Below are positions 54,027 through 63,987 of a stretch of 64,000 bases of DNA, in pieces; position 1 is the stretch's first letter; each line of letters begins with the position of its first letter. The stretch is from Gemmatimonadaceae bacterium (lineage in GTDB: Bacteria; Gemmatimonadota; Gemmatimonadetes; Gemmatimonadales; Gemmatimonadaceae), in assembly GCA_036003045.1 (NCBI GenBank), contig DASYSS010000101.1, forward strand, positions 1 through 64,000, given 5' to 3'. The position numbers and the translations under genes are program-made. The notes under the pieces are model-generated. The model saw nothing but the letters and a program-made list of their open reading frames with translations, did no database searches and had not been told where the DNA came from.

Positions 54027-54053
54027 GCGTCGGCGGCTCACCCATCGATGGAG

Positions 54054-54086
54054 AGGGCGCGTCCACGCTGACGGGGCGCGCCCTCC
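54054..54086 (+). terminator. hairpin terminator
   Basis: Nine-base stem GAGGGCGCG/CGCGCCCTC with a 15-base loop, after the glutaminase stop. It lies four bases before the GTG start of the next gene, so that gene probably begins with a leaderless or very short leader, or starts further in. Confidence 0.65.
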
Positions 54087-54090
54087 TCAC

Positions 54091-54876
54091 GTGTCACACG
54101 TCTGGTTTCTCGCCGTCACGTCGACGCTCGTCGTCGCGCTCTTCCTCGGGATGCTGCTTCTTCTCGAGGCGGGGCGCCGTCTGGGTCTCCGCGAGTCGGC
54201 GAAGCACGGGGCGAACGCGCGTTCCGGAGTCGGCCTCGTCGACGGAATCGTCTATGCGCTCCTCGGGCTACTCATCGGGTTCACCTTTTCGCACGCCGCC
54301 GACCGGTTCGACATGCGCCGCGAGCGCATCGGCGACGAAGTGCACGCGATCGCCGTCGCGTGGGAAGCCGTCGACGTGCTCCCGCCGGAGGCGCAGCCGC
54401 CCGTCCGCGCCGGCTTTATGCGGTACCTCGACGCGGTCTATGCGGTGGACACGTCGGACGAGGAGCGCGGGGACAAGTTCATCGAACCCGCGGCCGTCAC
54501 CGCGGCGCGCCACGCGGCGTGGAAACAGGCGGTCGCGGTGGTCACGATTCCGAGTGGCGAGCGCGCCCGGCTCGTCCTGCTCCCCAGGCTCGGCGACATG
54601 TTCGTGGCGGCGGAGCGCGAGCGGCTTGGCCGGCGCATCCATCCACCCAAGGTCATCTACCTCATGCTCGGTCTCACCGCGCTGGCCGCTGCGCTACTCG
54701 GCGGCTACGCCTTCGCGAGCACGCCGACCCGCAACTGGACGTACCTCGTCGGCGTCGCCGCCGCCGTCTCGATTTCGACCTACGTCATCCTCGACCTCGA
54801 GTACCCGCGGATCGGGTTCGTGCGCGTCGATCCGCTCGACCAGGTTCTGGAGGATCTTCGCAAGACCCTGAGATGA
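54091..54876 (+). CDS. Membrane protein, DUF4239/bestrophin-like
   Basis: 261 residues with GTG start (uncertain, no ribosome site, immediately after a hairpin). Two N-terminal helices (about 4-25 and 48-66, YALLGLLIGFTFSHAADRFD), a long soluble loop rich in helices with RRERIGDEVHAIAVAWEAV, then two C-terminal helices ending LEDLRKTLR. The 2+2 helix layout resembles DUF4239. Function unknown. Confidence 0.72.
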   Translation: MSHVWFLAVTSTLVVALFLGMLLLLEAGRRLGLRESAKHGANARSGVGLVDGIVYALLGLLIGFTFSHAADRFDMRRERIGDEVHAIAVAWEAVDVLPPEAQPPVRAGFMRYLDAVYAVDTSDEERGDKFIEPAAVTAARHAAWKQAVAVVTIPSGERARLVLLPRLGDMFVAAERERLGRRIHPPKVIYLMLGLTALAAALLGGYAFASTPTRNWTYLVGVAAAVSISTYVILDLEYPRIGFVRVDPLDQVLEDLRKTLR

Positions 54877-54910
54877 CCCGAGGTCGATGACGTTGCGTTT
54901 CGCCCTGGCG

Positions 54911-55483
54911 TCAGACGCCGGCCGCGAGGCCCTTGCCCAGGTTCTTCGCCTTGAACGCGAGCATCACGAGCATGATGCCATAGAGCACGGCATAGAAGCC
55001 GATGATCCAGATGACGGCGAGCAAGCCCGCACCTGGACGCGCGAAGACGATCGCGCCGAACACGATCGAGAGCGCACCGGCGAGGAGCAGCCGCCATTCT
55101 CCCGCCAACTCTTTGCGCAGCGAGATCGCGACGACGATCTCGAGAATCCCTCGGAGCACCGCCCAGGTCGCGATGAGAAACAGCAGTCCAAGCGCCGTCG
55201 CTCCCGGTCTGGCGAGCGCGATCAAGCCGATCACGATGCCGATGATCCCATCGAGGAGCATCCATCCCCACGACTTTTCCGGCCGGTCCTCGAAGGCGAG
55301 CCAACAGTTCACGAGACCGTCGACGAGCGCCCAGAGGCCGAACGCGAGTATCAAGAGCTTCAGCGAGATGCCCGGTCTCGACCACACGAGCAGCCCGATC
55401 GCGATCGCGATGATTCCTCGCCACAACAACGCTGTCCAGCGATGCTGGAGCGAGTCCGAAAGTCGTGCCTGTATTCCGTCCAT
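54911..55483 (-). CDS. HdeD/DUF308 family membrane protein
   Basis: 190 residues from ATG 55483, preceded by GGGAGGCGGGA. Six transmembrane helices in three pairs, each holding a R-P-G turn (VWSRPGISLKLL, ALARPGATALGL, VFARPGAGLLAV). This three-fold R-P-G pattern is the HdeD signature. Likely inner membrane; acid-stress association in enterics, unknown here. Divergent from the following gene. Confidence 0.9.
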   Translation of the reverse strand: MDGIQARLSDSLQHRWTALLWRGIIAIAIGLLVWSRPGISLKLLILAFGLWALVDGLVNCWLAFEDRPEKSWGWMLLDGIIGIVIGLIALARPGATALGLLFLIATWAVLRGILEIVVAISLRKELAGEWRLLLAGALSIVFGAIVFARPGAGLLAVIWIIGFYAVLYGIMLVMLAFKAKNLGKGLAAGV

Positions 55484-55643
55484 TCCCGCCTCCCGCCGAT
55501 CCCGACGCGATGAGGGTATAGTGTTGACGTTGGTTACCGCCGAGAGGGGCAAGAACGTGCCCACGTGCCGCCCGTCCCCCCGATTCGTTCCCGATCGCTA
55601 ACTTTCTGGCGATCAGACCACTTCGACGAACCGCATTGGACCG

Positions 55644-56126
55644 ATGAGCGACGACCGACTCGAGTGGCTCCACGCTGCCGTAAACGCGGTCTCGAAGCTC
55701 GACACCGACGACCACCACGAGCTGCGCGACGCGCGATGCCCCAAGTGCAACGCCTCGGCCTTCGTGAGCGCCGCCGATCTCTACTACGAGAGCGCCGCGC
55801 GTCTCGAGGACGTACCGAACGCGCCGGTCGAGGTTCGCGTCGGCGGCATGACCGACCAGCAGATCGTTCGCCGCCTACAGCCGCCGCGCCGGAAAACGGC
55901 TCTCCGTCCCGCGGCGCTCGTCGCTCTGCCGCTCTCTGTCGGCGCGTTCTACGTGTTTCGCCGCTTCGGGCCGGGTGTCGGGCAGCTCGCGTTCGTGGCC
56001 GTTTTCCTCGTGACGCTCACCGTCTTCATGACCTGGCTGCGACGCTACAGCGACGAGTACTATGCCCGTCGCAAGAAGTGGCGTTCGCTACATGTGTGTA
56101 GCCGCTGCGGGCAACTCGTCGCGTAA
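55644..56126 (+). CDS. Small membrane protein with two Cys pairs
   Basis: 160 residues. CPKC near residue 33 and CSRC near residue 152 could bind zinc or form a disulfide pair across the two ends. Two transmembrane helices lie at about 88-106 and 111-130 (LRPAALVALPLSVGAFYVF, GQLAFVAVFLVTLTVFM). Function unknown. Ends 12 bases before the CPA2 gene's stop on the other strand. Confidence 0.75.
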   Translation: MSDDRLEWLHAAVNAVSKLDTDDHHELRDARCPKCNASAFVSAADLYYESAARLEDVPNAPVEVRVGGMTDQQIVRRLQPPRRKTALRPAALVALPLSVGAFYVFRRFGPGVGQLAFVAVFLVTLTVFMTWLRRYSDEYYARRKKWRSLHVCSRCGQLVA

Positions 56127-56138
56127 CGCGGCGTGGTC

Positions 56139-57896
56139 CTAACCGGGCCCGCTGTCGATCGAACGGTGGAGCACGGGTTCGCTGGCCTGATCCGGCGGGT
56201 CGTTGGCGACCAGCGACCGGAACACACGCGCGATCATGCTCGTCGCCAACTCGTGCTCGCCCATGAAAACCGCGTCGACGTTCTCGCGCCGCATCAATTC
56301 GGCCTCTTCGTCACTGTGCGTCCGCACGATCGTCTCGATGCGCGGATTCAACCGGCGCGCGATGTCCACCATCTTGCGCGCGCGCGGGCTGTCGGGCGTC
56401 GCGACGACGACCATGCTGGCGCGCGCCACGTGCGCCTGAATCAAGACCGCCGCTTCGGACGCGTCTCCTGAAACGGCGAGCAACCCGTTCCGCCGCAGCA
56501 GCTCGACCATCTCGCGATTCTGCTCGGCGACGACGAACGTGCGATGGTTCGCGTGCAGCGCCTCTCCGATGCGTCGCCCCACTCGACCGTACCCGACCAG
56601 CACGACGTGCGCATTCAGCCGCTCCGGCTGGATCTCGTTCGGCAGCTGGGCGAGCTGATCCCCGACGCGCTCCAGAAACCATCCGCGCGCCGACAATCGC
56701 TCGCCGACCCGGCGCAGCGGCTCGACGGCGAAGAAGAGAATCGGGTTGACCGCGATCGAGATGATCGCCGACGCCAGGACCAGATTCCCTGCCTCGGCCG
56801 GAAGAATCCCGAGCGACCGGCCGAGGGAAAGCAAGATGAACGAGAACTCCCCGATCTGGGCCAGCGCGACCGACACCGTGAGCGCGATGTCGAGCGGATA
56901 TCGGTACCAGGCGACGATCGCGAACGCGATCACCGATTTCACGACGACGACCACGCTCACCGCGACCAGAACGCGCAGCGGTTCCTGTACCAGCACGGAC
57001 GGATCGAACAGCATGCCGACGGAGACGAAGAAAAGCACCGCGAACGCGTCGCGCAGCGGAAGCGACTCTTCGGCGGCGCGATGGCTGAGCGCCGACTCGC
57101 CGAGCACCATCCCGCCGAGGAACGCGCCAAGCGCGAACGACACGCCGAACAGCCTTGCCGAGCCGTAGGCCACGCCGACGCCAACGACCACCACCGCAAG
57201 CGTGAACAGCTCGCGAGAGCCGGCGCCCGCGATGCGCCACAGCAGCCACGGAATCGCGCGCCTCGCGACGACGAGCATGAAGACGACGAACAGCGCGACG
57301 CGCGCGAGCGCCCATCCCAGCGTCAGCGTCAATCCCGTGGCGCCGACGCCGCCGGGCGCCGGCGTCCCGCCGAGCGGGCCGGCGAGCGGCGGAAGCAGGA
57401 CGAGCACGAAGACCAACGCCAGGTCTTCGACGACGAGCCAACCGGCGGCAATCGTCCCGGTCATCGTCGCGAGCAGTCCGCGATCCGAGAGCGTGCGCAG
57501 CACGACCACCGTGCTCGCGACCGCGAGCTCCAAGCCGAAGACGAGCCCCGCGCCGACGCTCCATCCCCACAGATGGCCGATCCCGATGCAGAGCAGCGTC
57601 GTGAACACGATCCGCCCCAGCGCGCCGGGGATCGCGATGCGCCGCACCGAGAGGAGGTCGTCGAGCGAAAAATGCAGCCCGACGCCGAACATCAGCAGGA
57701 TGACGCCAAGCTCGGCCAACTGCTGAGCGAGATTCACGTCGGCGACGAGTCCCGGCGTTGCCGGCCCGAGCAGCACACCCGCGACGAGGTAGCCGACGAG
57801 CGGCGGCAGTTTGACTCGCGTCGCGGCGTAGCCGAGAACGAGCGCCAAACCGAACGCGGCAACCATTGTCGTGATCAGCGTTGCGCCGTGTTCCAT
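56139..57896 (-). CDS. CPA2-family monovalent cation/proton antiporter with TrkA-N (RCK) domain
   Basis: 585 residues from ATG 57896. About 12 transmembrane helices in the first 390 residues (RVKLPPLVGYLVAGVLLGPA, FSLDDLLSVRR), and a C-terminal Rossmann RCK domain with HVVLVGYGRVGRRIGEALHA and FMGEHELATSMIARV. KefB/YbaL-like. Moves K+ or Na+ against H+, gated by nucleotide or metabolite binding. In the inner membrane. Divergent from the 58025 gene. Confidence 0.93.
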   Translation of the reverse strand: MEHGATLITTMVAAFGLALVLGYAATRVKLPPLVGYLVAGVLLGPATPGLVADVNLAQQLAELGVILLMFGVGLHFSLDDLLSVRRIAIPGALGRIVFTTLLCIGIGHLWGWSVGAGLVFGLELAVASTVVVLRTLSDRGLLATMTGTIAAGWLVVEDLALVFVLVLLPPLAGPLGGTPAPGGVGATGLTLTLGWALARVALFVVFMLVVARRAIPWLLWRIAGAGSRELFTLAVVVVGVGVAYGSARLFGVSFALGAFLGGMVLGESALSHRAAEESLPLRDAFAVLFFVSVGMLFDPSVLVQEPLRVLVAVSVVVVVKSVIAFAIVAWYRYPLDIALTVSVALAQIGEFSFILLSLGRSLGILPAEAGNLVLASAIISIAVNPILFFAVEPLRRVGERLSARGWFLERVGDQLAQLPNEIQPERLNAHVVLVGYGRVGRRIGEALHANHRTFVVAEQNREMVELLRRNGLLAVSGDASEAAVLIQAHVARASMVVVATPDSPRARKMVDIARRLNPRIETIVRTHSDEEAELMRRENVDAVFMGEHELATSMIARVFRSLVANDPPDQASEPVLHRSIDSGPG

Positions 57897-58024
57897 TCCT
57901 GAATGTGCAAGTCGCCTTACATCTCTGTAAATCCAGCGCGCCGCGATTGTGTGAGGAGCGCTGCTCGATAGTCTTTGGGCCGATCTTAATCTTGGTCGTC
58001 GCCGACCGCCACGCGAAGACACCG

Positions 58025-58303
58025 ATGGACGAACGCGTCGCCGCCGCCGCGCTCCGGCAGGTCTTCGCCGACGTCACTGCCCAGGGCTCTTGGGATGGCG
58101 TCGAGCAGAATGACGCCGCGCGCTCGGCCGTGAGAACCTTCGTGGAGGACGCGCGCGCCAACGGCATGCGCGTCGAAGACGTGATCGTCGAGGCCGTCGC
58201 GATCACCGGCGCCGCGTCGAGCAACGTTCGCGATCCCCAGCTCGAGCAGATCGTGCGATGGGTGGTCGCGGACTTTTTCTCGGGAGGGCTGGACCAGATC
58301 TGA
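58025..58303 (+). CDS. Small protein of unknown function
   Basis: 92 residues, soluble, mostly helical: MDERVAAAALRQVFADVTAQ, AVRTFVEDARANGMRVEDVI, IVRWVVADFFSG. A short acidic protein with no recognised domain. Divergent from the CPA2 gene, 128 bases between starts. A strong terminator follows. Confidence 0.7.
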   Translation: MDERVAAAALRQVFADVTAQGSWDGVEQNDAARSAVRTFVEDARANGMRVEDVIVEAVAITGAASSNVRDPQLEQIVRWVVADFFSGGLDQI

Positions 58304-58327
58304 TCGTCCTGGCCCCGGCGGATGAAA

Positions 58328-58364
58328 ACGAAACGCCCGGAGCAATCGGCTCCGGGCGTTTCGT
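58328..58364. terminator. bidirectional hairpin terminator
   Basis: Sixteen-base stem (58328-58343 with 58349-58364), loop AATCG. Between the small protein and the leftward barrel gene; the stem contains ACGAAA/TTTCGT at its base, giving A/T flanks on both strands. Confidence 0.9.
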
Positions 58365-58391
58365 CACCCCTCGACTGTGACCGCCAACGAA

Positions 58392-59603
58392 CTACGGGAA
58401 CCACACCAGACCCAGGTGCACGCGCGCCGTCTGTGCATTCACCGACGTGCCGGGAGCGCCGACGACGACGTTGTCCACCTGGAACTTGTCGAAGTTGCCG
58501 ACCGACCAGCTCGCGGCCGCCGACAACGCCGCGGCTCGTGTGAAGTACGCGTTGAATCCCAAGCCGAGCGTCGCCCCGCCGCCGCTGCCCGTGTAAGTCA
58601 CACCACCAGCGGTCGTCGACACCGCGCGACCCGTCGCGCCCACCTGGAGGAACGGAACGAGCGCGTGCGCGCCGCTGCGGAAGTGAATGCGGGCGCCGAG
58701 GTCCGCGTGCGCGAGCGAATACGTGCCGCCGCCCGTGGCGTTCATTACCGCATCGCTCACGTCGGTATACAGCGACCAACGCTTGCTGAAGCCGTAACCG
58801 AGCACGAGACCACCGCCCCCGCCTGACTCCGCGGTGCTGCCGCTGACGTTGGTCTGGATGCCGCTGCCTTCCACACCGAGTCCGAGGAAGAAACCCTTCG
58901 AGCGCGAGCGTTCCATCGAGGAAGACCGCGCCGGCGCCGGACGACGCGACGTTTCGGCCTTCGCCACCGAGTCGCGCGCCGGCACCATGACCGGAGCGAG
59001 CGCCGCGGGTGTCGGAGCGGGGACCGGGATCGCAACCGGCGCGTCAGCCTGCGCAGCGGCCGGAGCCGACGACTTCACCGGAGCAGGCATCGGCGCGGGC
59101 GCTGGTTGGGCCGGCGCTGAGCGCACCGGCGCAGGAGCAGGGGCCGGCGCCTTGTCGACGATGCTTGGTGCCGTTTCGCCGTCCGAAACGGTCGTCACGG
59201 TGGTCACCGCGCGGCTCACCATCGCGTCGGCGCGGCGAAGGTCGATCGCCGACATGTCTTCGCGGACGATGACCGGCATGTTCCACAAGTAGCGCATCCC
59301 CTTCCACTGCGTCGGCATCAGCGAGACGACGCGGTACTGGCCTGGGGGAAGCAGCACGACGGCCGAGCCGGATTTGTCCGTGACGGCGATCGCCGTGTCA
59401 CGCGCCGAGCGGGTGAATCCGAGCGGCAGACCGGCGACCGGATGGTACATCGTCTTATCGTCGGAGAGCGTCACGAACACCTGCACGACGACACGTCCGT
59501 TCACGGTCGTTCCCGTCGTGCCGACGGCCTGCGCGTGCACTGGTTGCGACGCGACCGCGGCCGAGAGCGAAAGAACTGCGGAAAGCGCACAACGTCGGAT
59601 CAT
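58392..59603 (-). CDS. Outer-membrane barrel protein with proline-rich linker
   Basis: 403 residues from ATG 59603 (GGAG seven bases upstream); ATG 59615 is an alternative. Signal peptide (ALSAVLSLSAAVASQPVHAQ). Residues about 30-125 look like a small carboxypeptidase-like beta domain (VVLLPPGQYRVVSLMPTQW). A Pro/Ala linker (about 150-225, with APAPAPVRSAPAQPAPAP) is followed by a barrel region (LGLGVEGSGIQTN, LVLGYGFSKRWSLYTDV) ending GLVWFP. Outer-membrane location inferred. Function unknown. Confidence 0.75.
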   Translation of the reverse strand: MIRRCALSAVLSLSAAVASQPVHAQAVGTTGTTVNGRVVVQVFVTLSDDKTMYHPVAGLPLGFTRSARDTAIAVTDKSGSAVVLLPPGQYRVVSLMPTQWKGMRYLWNMPVIVREDMSAIDLRRADAMVSRAVTTVTTVSDGETAPSIVDKAPAPAPAPVRSAPAQPAPAPMPAPVKSSAPAAAQADAPVAIPVPAPTPAALAPVMVPARDSVAKAETSRRPAPARSSSMERSRSKGFFLGLGVEGSGIQTNVSGSTAESGGGGGLVLGYGFSKRWSLYTDVSDAVMNATGGGTYSLAHADLGARIHFRSGAHALVPFLQVGATGRAVSTTAGGVTYTGSGGGATLGLGFNAYFTRAAALSAAASWSVGNFDKFQVDNVVVGAPGTSVNAQTARVHLGLVWFP

Positions 59604-59757
59604 AGTTGGCTCCATCACGAGTCCATGTAGGCAGAGTTGCACGCTTGAAGTAGCGGCACTTTTCCCGCAGGACTTGAGTGCGATGGATCACAATTGCCTC
59701 ACGATTCGGCGCGTGTGAGGCGCGGCACCGACGCGGCGAGCCGATGCGCCCGGCGCC

Positions 59758-60126
59758 TTACAGCATGGGGAACAGCGCGGCGGCCGTTTCCGCGACGTCG
59801 AATGGTTTCTGAATCACCGTCACATGGCGGTAGCGATCGGGAATCGTCGTCTCGTATCCGGTCGCGAACACGAACGGCACGCCCCTCGCGATCAGATCGT
59901 CGGCGACCGCGTAGGCGCGGACCCCGCGCAGATCGATGTCGAGCAACGCGCCGTCGATTTGCGCGTTCGACTCGATCAGCTTCAGCGCCTGCTCCACCGT
60001 CGCCGCCGGCCCGATGATCTCGGCGCCGCACGTTCGCAGACATCGCGACAGCGCTTCGGCGACGATGTGCTCGTCCTCGATGACGAGAATATGACGGCCC
60101 TCTAATGCTGGAAGATGCACGTTCAC
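59758..60126 (-). CDS. Single-domain response regulator
   Basis: 122 residues. Receiver domain: acidic pair IEDE (about 17-20), phospho-acceptor in ALLDIDLRG (Asp63), Lys107 in IQKPFD. No output domain. GTG start overlaps the upstream kinase stop as GTGA. Forms a two-component pair with the adjacent HWE-type kinase. Confidence 0.88.
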   Translation of the reverse strand: MNVHLPALEGRHILVIEDEHIVAEALSRCLRTCGAEIIGPAATVEQALKLIESNAQIDGALLDIDLRGVRAYAVADDLIARGVPFVFATGYETTIPDRYRHVTVIQKPFDVAETAAALFPML

Positions 60127-61475
60127 GTTGGCTCCGGATTCAGCGCGATGGACACGACGCAACGGACGGCGTCGTCCTCGATCTCGAGTCGTGTCCGCGC
60201 GTCGAGTTGATAAGGAAGCGCCTTTTCGATCAGGGTTCGCCCAAGTCCGGCCCGCTCGGTTTGCGCGCCGCGCGGCGCGATGCCGGTCTCCTCCCAACGA
60301 AGCACGAGACGCCGCTCGTCGGGGCTGGCCGCGACAGTCCAGCTCACACACAACCGACCCGTCGCCGACGCCATCCGCAGCGCGCCGTGCTTGCGCGCGT
60401 TGGTGGCCAGCTCGTGCAGTCCGAGCGCGAGGATCTGCACCGACCTGTTCGGCAGCGGTACATCCGGGCCGTCGACGATGACACGGGCGCCGTCGGGCTC
60501 GGCGCCCAGCGCGCGCAACTCCAGTGCGACCAGCTCGTGAATCGTCACCGGCGTCGACTCCCCGCGCGACAACAACCCCTGCACGCGCGACAGCGTCGCG
60601 AGACGTTGTCGAAATGCACCGCCGAAGTCGTCGAGCGAATCGGACGATGCGAGCGTCTGCTCGGCGAGACCATCCACCACCGCGAGCAGGTTGCGCGTTC
60701 GGTGTTGCAACTCGGCGATCAGCGTGAGATTCGTATGCTCGGCGCGCTTGCGCTTGGAAATGTCCAGCACCACGCCGTGAAAACTCGCCACCCGTCCGCC
60801 TTCGAACACGGTTTTGCCGCGTGTTGCAACCCATCGCTCGGGTCCGCCATGCACGCCGACGACCCGGAATTCGATGTCGCACACGCCGTCGCCCGACGGA
60901 TCGACGCTTTGGCCAAGCGCGGACTGCACGCTCGCCCGATCGTCCGGATGGATACCACTGATGAACACCGCGAGGTCCACGGGCGCGTCGGGCGCCAGCC
61001 CCCACATGGCCTTCAGATGCGTGTCCCACTGAATCGCCTGCGTCACCGGATCTTGCCGATAACGCCCGAGCTTGAAGAGATCGACCGCGGCGCGTAGCTC
61101 CTGCGCGTCGTCCATCGTAGACGGCCGCGCTCCGTTGTAGACGCACAACGTCCCGTCGACGGTATCCCCGTCGGGGGCGATCACCGGACTGAAGTCGAAC
61201 GCTCCGTTCGCCATGCCTTCGCGCACGCTCTGGCCGGCGCGTCCGAGCGCCGTCGGATGCTGCCCGCCCGGTAAAAAGCGAACGAAGTGCTGGTTGTAGA
61301 TCAGGCGCTGGTCCGGGCCGAGAAAAAGCGCGGAGGGAACCGATGAGCGAAGGCAGATGCCGACAGCTGTCTTGCGGCTAGCCGGCCATGTCTCGAGCGC
61401 GCCAAGTCCGGTGGCGGACCAATTGGTGCGCTGCACGAGCGGTCCCATCTCGCCTGCGTCGGCGAGCCACATCAT
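60123..61475 (-). CDS. HWE/HisKA_2-type sensor histidine kinase with PAS domains
   Basis: 450 residues from ATG 61475; upstream in-frame ATGs exist but the earlier residues look non-coding. Two PAS-like regions (about 1-140 with SVPSALFLGPDQRLIYNQ; about 150-260 with FRVVGVHGGPERWVATRGK). The kinase core has ELQHRTRNLLAVVDGLAEQT (phospho-His in LQHRTRN), N-box HELATNARKHGAL and the HWE-type RWEETG. No transmembrane helix. Senses a cytoplasmic signal; output is the adjacent receiver. Confidence 0.87.
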   Translation of the reverse strand: MMWLADAGEMGPLVQRTNWSATGLGALETWPASRKTAVGICLRSSVPSALFLGPDQRLIYNQHFVRFLPGGQHPTALGRAGQSVREGMANGAFDFSPVIAPDGDTVDGTLCVYNGARPSTMDDAQELRAAVDLFKLGRYRQDPVTQAIQWDTHLKAMWGLAPDAPVDLAVFISGIHPDDRASVQSALGQSVDPSGDGVCDIEFRVVGVHGGPERWVATRGKTVFEGGRVASFHGVVLDISKRKRAEHTNLTLIAELQHRTRNLLAVVDGLAEQTLASSDSLDDFGGAFRQRLATLSRVQGLLSRGESTPVTIHELVALELRALGAEPDGARVIVDGPDVPLPNRSVQILALGLHELATNARKHGALRMASATGRLCVSWTVAASPDERRLVLRWEETGIAPRGAQTERAGLGRTLIEKALPYQLDARTRLEIEDDAVRCVVSIALNPEPT

Positions 61476-61704
61476 CGTGTCGCGGCGACCATGGGCGAAG
61501 AAGATAGCGGGGACTTCACGCGCCGCGCGAGGGATTTCGCCGATGACGAGCTGGTGCGCCGGCCGCTTTGGCCGAAGGTCGCATGGCCGCATGGGGCCGA
61601 AGGGCAAAGAATCGGTTGCACAAGTGCGGTCAGGGCGACCCCGCCGCCCGTTTCCGGGTCTTCCGGTTCCAACCAAGGCCATTCTGCGTTCTCGAGGAGA
61701 GCAG

Positions 61705-63987
61705 ATGCACGGTTTCTCTCAGAGCTCGCGTACGCTTGCCGCGTGTGCCGTGTGCGTCGCATTCATGGCCTGCTTGGCCACGACCACCCGTGGGCGAACG
61801 ACCGGGACCGCGGCCGGTTCCGTCGCCGATACTCGGGCGCGAGAGCGAGCGGCCGCGGCCAGCGCGCGCGCCAAAGAAACCGAACCCAAGATGACCGACG
61901 ACGAGCGCTTCTCGCTCCTCTTCAGCGTGTTTGGCGCAAATCCCGTGAACGGCACGCCGCGCGACAAGCGCATCCCGCCGACCGTGCCGAACAGCGCCGG
62001 ATACACGCCGGGCATTCCGCGGCTCGGTGTGCCGGCGCTGCGGAGCACCGACGCGAGCATGGGCGTCACCAACCCCCCCCCCGGCTATCGTCCGGATGAC
62101 AAAGGCGCCACCGCGCTCCCGGCCTCGATACTCGTCGGCGCGAGCTTCAACCCGCAGCTCGCGCGCGACGGCGGCGCGATGATCGCGCGCGAGGCGCGGA
62201 TTCGCGGCATGAACGTTCTGTTGGCCGGCGGAATCAATCTCACCCGCGACGTGCGCAACCAGCGGAACTACGAGTACTACTCCGAGGATCCGCTCGTGAG
62301 CGCGATCCTCGGCGCTGCCGCGGTCGAGGGAATTCAAGACGAGGGCGTCATCTCGACGCTCAAGCATTACGCGCTGCACGACAACGAAACGAACCGCCAT
62401 TGGCAAAACGCGGTCATCGATCCGGCGGCGCTCCGCGAGTCGGACCTGCTTGCGTTTCAGATCGCGATCGAGCGGTCGCACCCCGGTGCGATCATGTGCG
62501 GCGACAACAAGCTGAACGGCGTGTACGCCTGCGGAAATCGCTTCCTGCTCACCGACGTGCTCAAGGACGCATGGCAGTACAAGGGCTACGTGATGTCGGA
62601 CTGGGGAGCCACGCCGCGATGGGAGTACGCTCTCGCGGGGCTCGACCAGGAGTCCGGCGTGCAAGCCGACGTGAAGCTGTGGGGCGCGGAGTGGTTCACG
62701 GACTCGCTGCGCGCGGCGTACCGAGCCGGCAAGCTGCCTAAGGAACGCCTCTCGGACATGGCCCGGAGAATCTTGCAGTCGATCTACACGGTCGGCGTCG
62801 ACACGTGGACGACGACGCCGCACGTGAACATGCCGACGCACAACCAGATTGCGCTCGAAACGGCACGACAGGGCATCGTGCTGCTCAAGAACGAAGGGGG
62901 CGCTCTTCCCCTCTCCACCGACAAGGCGCTCAAGGTCGCCGTGATCGGCGGCTACGCCCAACTCGGTGTCCCGACCGGCACCGGCTCGGGCGCCGTGTCG
63001 CCCGTCGGCGGCTACGCCGCGGTGATCCCCATCGGCGGGACGGGAACAATTGGCGCCGCTCGCAATCTGTATCTCCAGCCTTCGTCGCCGCTCGCTGCGC
63101 TGAAGCGATTGATGCCCGAGGCGAAATTCGAATTCGATCCGGGTCAGACGCCCGCCGAGGCCGCGCTCCTCGCCAAACGTTCCGACGTCGTCATCGCCTT
63201 CGGGATCCGCGTCGAGGGCGAGGGATTCGATCTGCCCGATCTGTCGCTCCCCTGGGGACAGGACGCTGTCATCGACTCGGTCGCCTCGGTGAATCCGAAC
63301 ACGATCGTCGTGCTCGAAACCGGCAACCCGGCGTCGATGCCCTGGCGAAACAAGGTGAAGGCAATCGTCGAGGCGTGGTATTCCGGCCAGGCCGGCGGAC
63401 AAGCGATCGCCGAGGTGTTGACCGGAAAAGTGAATCCGTCCGGCCGATTGCCAATGACGTTCCCCGTCAGTCTCGCACAGACGCCGCGGCCCGAGCTCCC
63501 GGGGCTGGGCACGCCCTGGGGGACGCCGGTCACCATACGATATGAAGAGGGCGCGGACGTCGGCTATCGCTGGTATGCGAGGACGAACGAAATACCGCTC
63601 TACGCGTTCGGCCACGGTCTCAGCTACACGAGCTTCGCATATACGGGATTTGCACTCGTCGGTGACACGACGGTCACCGCGACGTTCACGGTGATGAACA
63701 GCGGCAGCCGCGCCGGCGCCGACGTGCCGCAACTCTACCTGACGAGCGCCGCGGGTGAGAAGCGTACGCGGTTGCTCGGCTTCCAACGCGTGGAGTTGAA
63801 GCCGGGCGAATCGCGGCGCGTGACCATCGTCGCCGACGCGCGCCTACTCGCGCGGTTCGACGGGGCCGACGGGCTCGGAGAGTGGCACGTGGCTCCCGGT
63901 GCCTATACCATCGCGGTAGCGCGCGCTGTGGACCAACCGATGGAGAGTCGGAGCGTTACGCTGCGCGAACGCCGCTTCGGACGATGA
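61705..63987 (+). CDS. GH3 family beta-glucosidase/xylosidase
   Basis: 760 residues from ATG 61705, preceded by GAGGAGA. Lipoprotein-like signal (LAACAVCVAFMACLA). Catalytic (alpha/beta)8 domain with RLGVPALRSTDASMG, KHYALHDNETNRH and the nucleophile in MSDWGATP (Asp299). C-terminal alpha/beta sandwich and fibronectin-III-like domain (RTRLLGFQRVELKPGESRRV). Cleaves beta-linked glycosides, acting in the periplasm or on the surface. Ends 13 bases before the window edge. Confidence 0.93.
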   Translation: MHGFSQSSRTLAACAVCVAFMACLATTTRGRTTGTAAGSVADTRARERAAAASARAKETEPKMTDDERFSLLFSVFGANPVNGTPRDKRIPPTVPNSAGYTPGIPRLGVPALRSTDASMGVTNPPPGYRPDDKGATALPASILVGASFNPQLARDGGAMIAREARIRGMNVLLAGGINLTRDVRNQRNYEYYSEDPLVSAILGAAAVEGIQDEGVISTLKHYALHDNETNRHWQNAVIDPAALRESDLLAFQIAIERSHPGAIMCGDNKLNGVYACGNRFLLTDVLKDAWQYKGYVMSDWGATPRWEYALAGLDQESGVQADVKLWGAEWFTDSLRAAYRAGKLPKERLSDMARRILQSIYTVGVDTWTTTPHVNMPTHNQIALETARQGIVLLKNEGGALPLSTDKALKVAVIGGYAQLGVPTGTGSGAVSPVGGYAAVIPIGGTGTIGAARNLYLQPSSPLAALKRLMPEAKFEFDPGQTPAEAALLAKRSDVVIAFGIRVEGEGFDLPDLSLPWGQDAVIDSVASVNPNTIVVLETGNPASMPWRNKVKAIVEAWYSGQAGGQAIAEVLTGKVNPSGRLPMTFPVSLAQTPRPELPGLGTPWGTPVTIRYEEGADVGYRWYARTNEIPLYAFGHGLSYTSFAYTGFALVGDTTVTATFTVMNSGSRAGADVPQLYLTSAAGEKRTRLLGFQRVELKPGESRRVTIVADARLLARFDGADGLGEWHVAPGAYTIAVARAVDQPMESRSVTLRERRFGR

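Noticed and set aside
59696-59721. GCCTCAC/GTGAGGC hairpin as terminator of the kinase-receiver operon
   Set aside because: Seven-base stem with a 12-base loop and no T-run; too weak to list as a feature.
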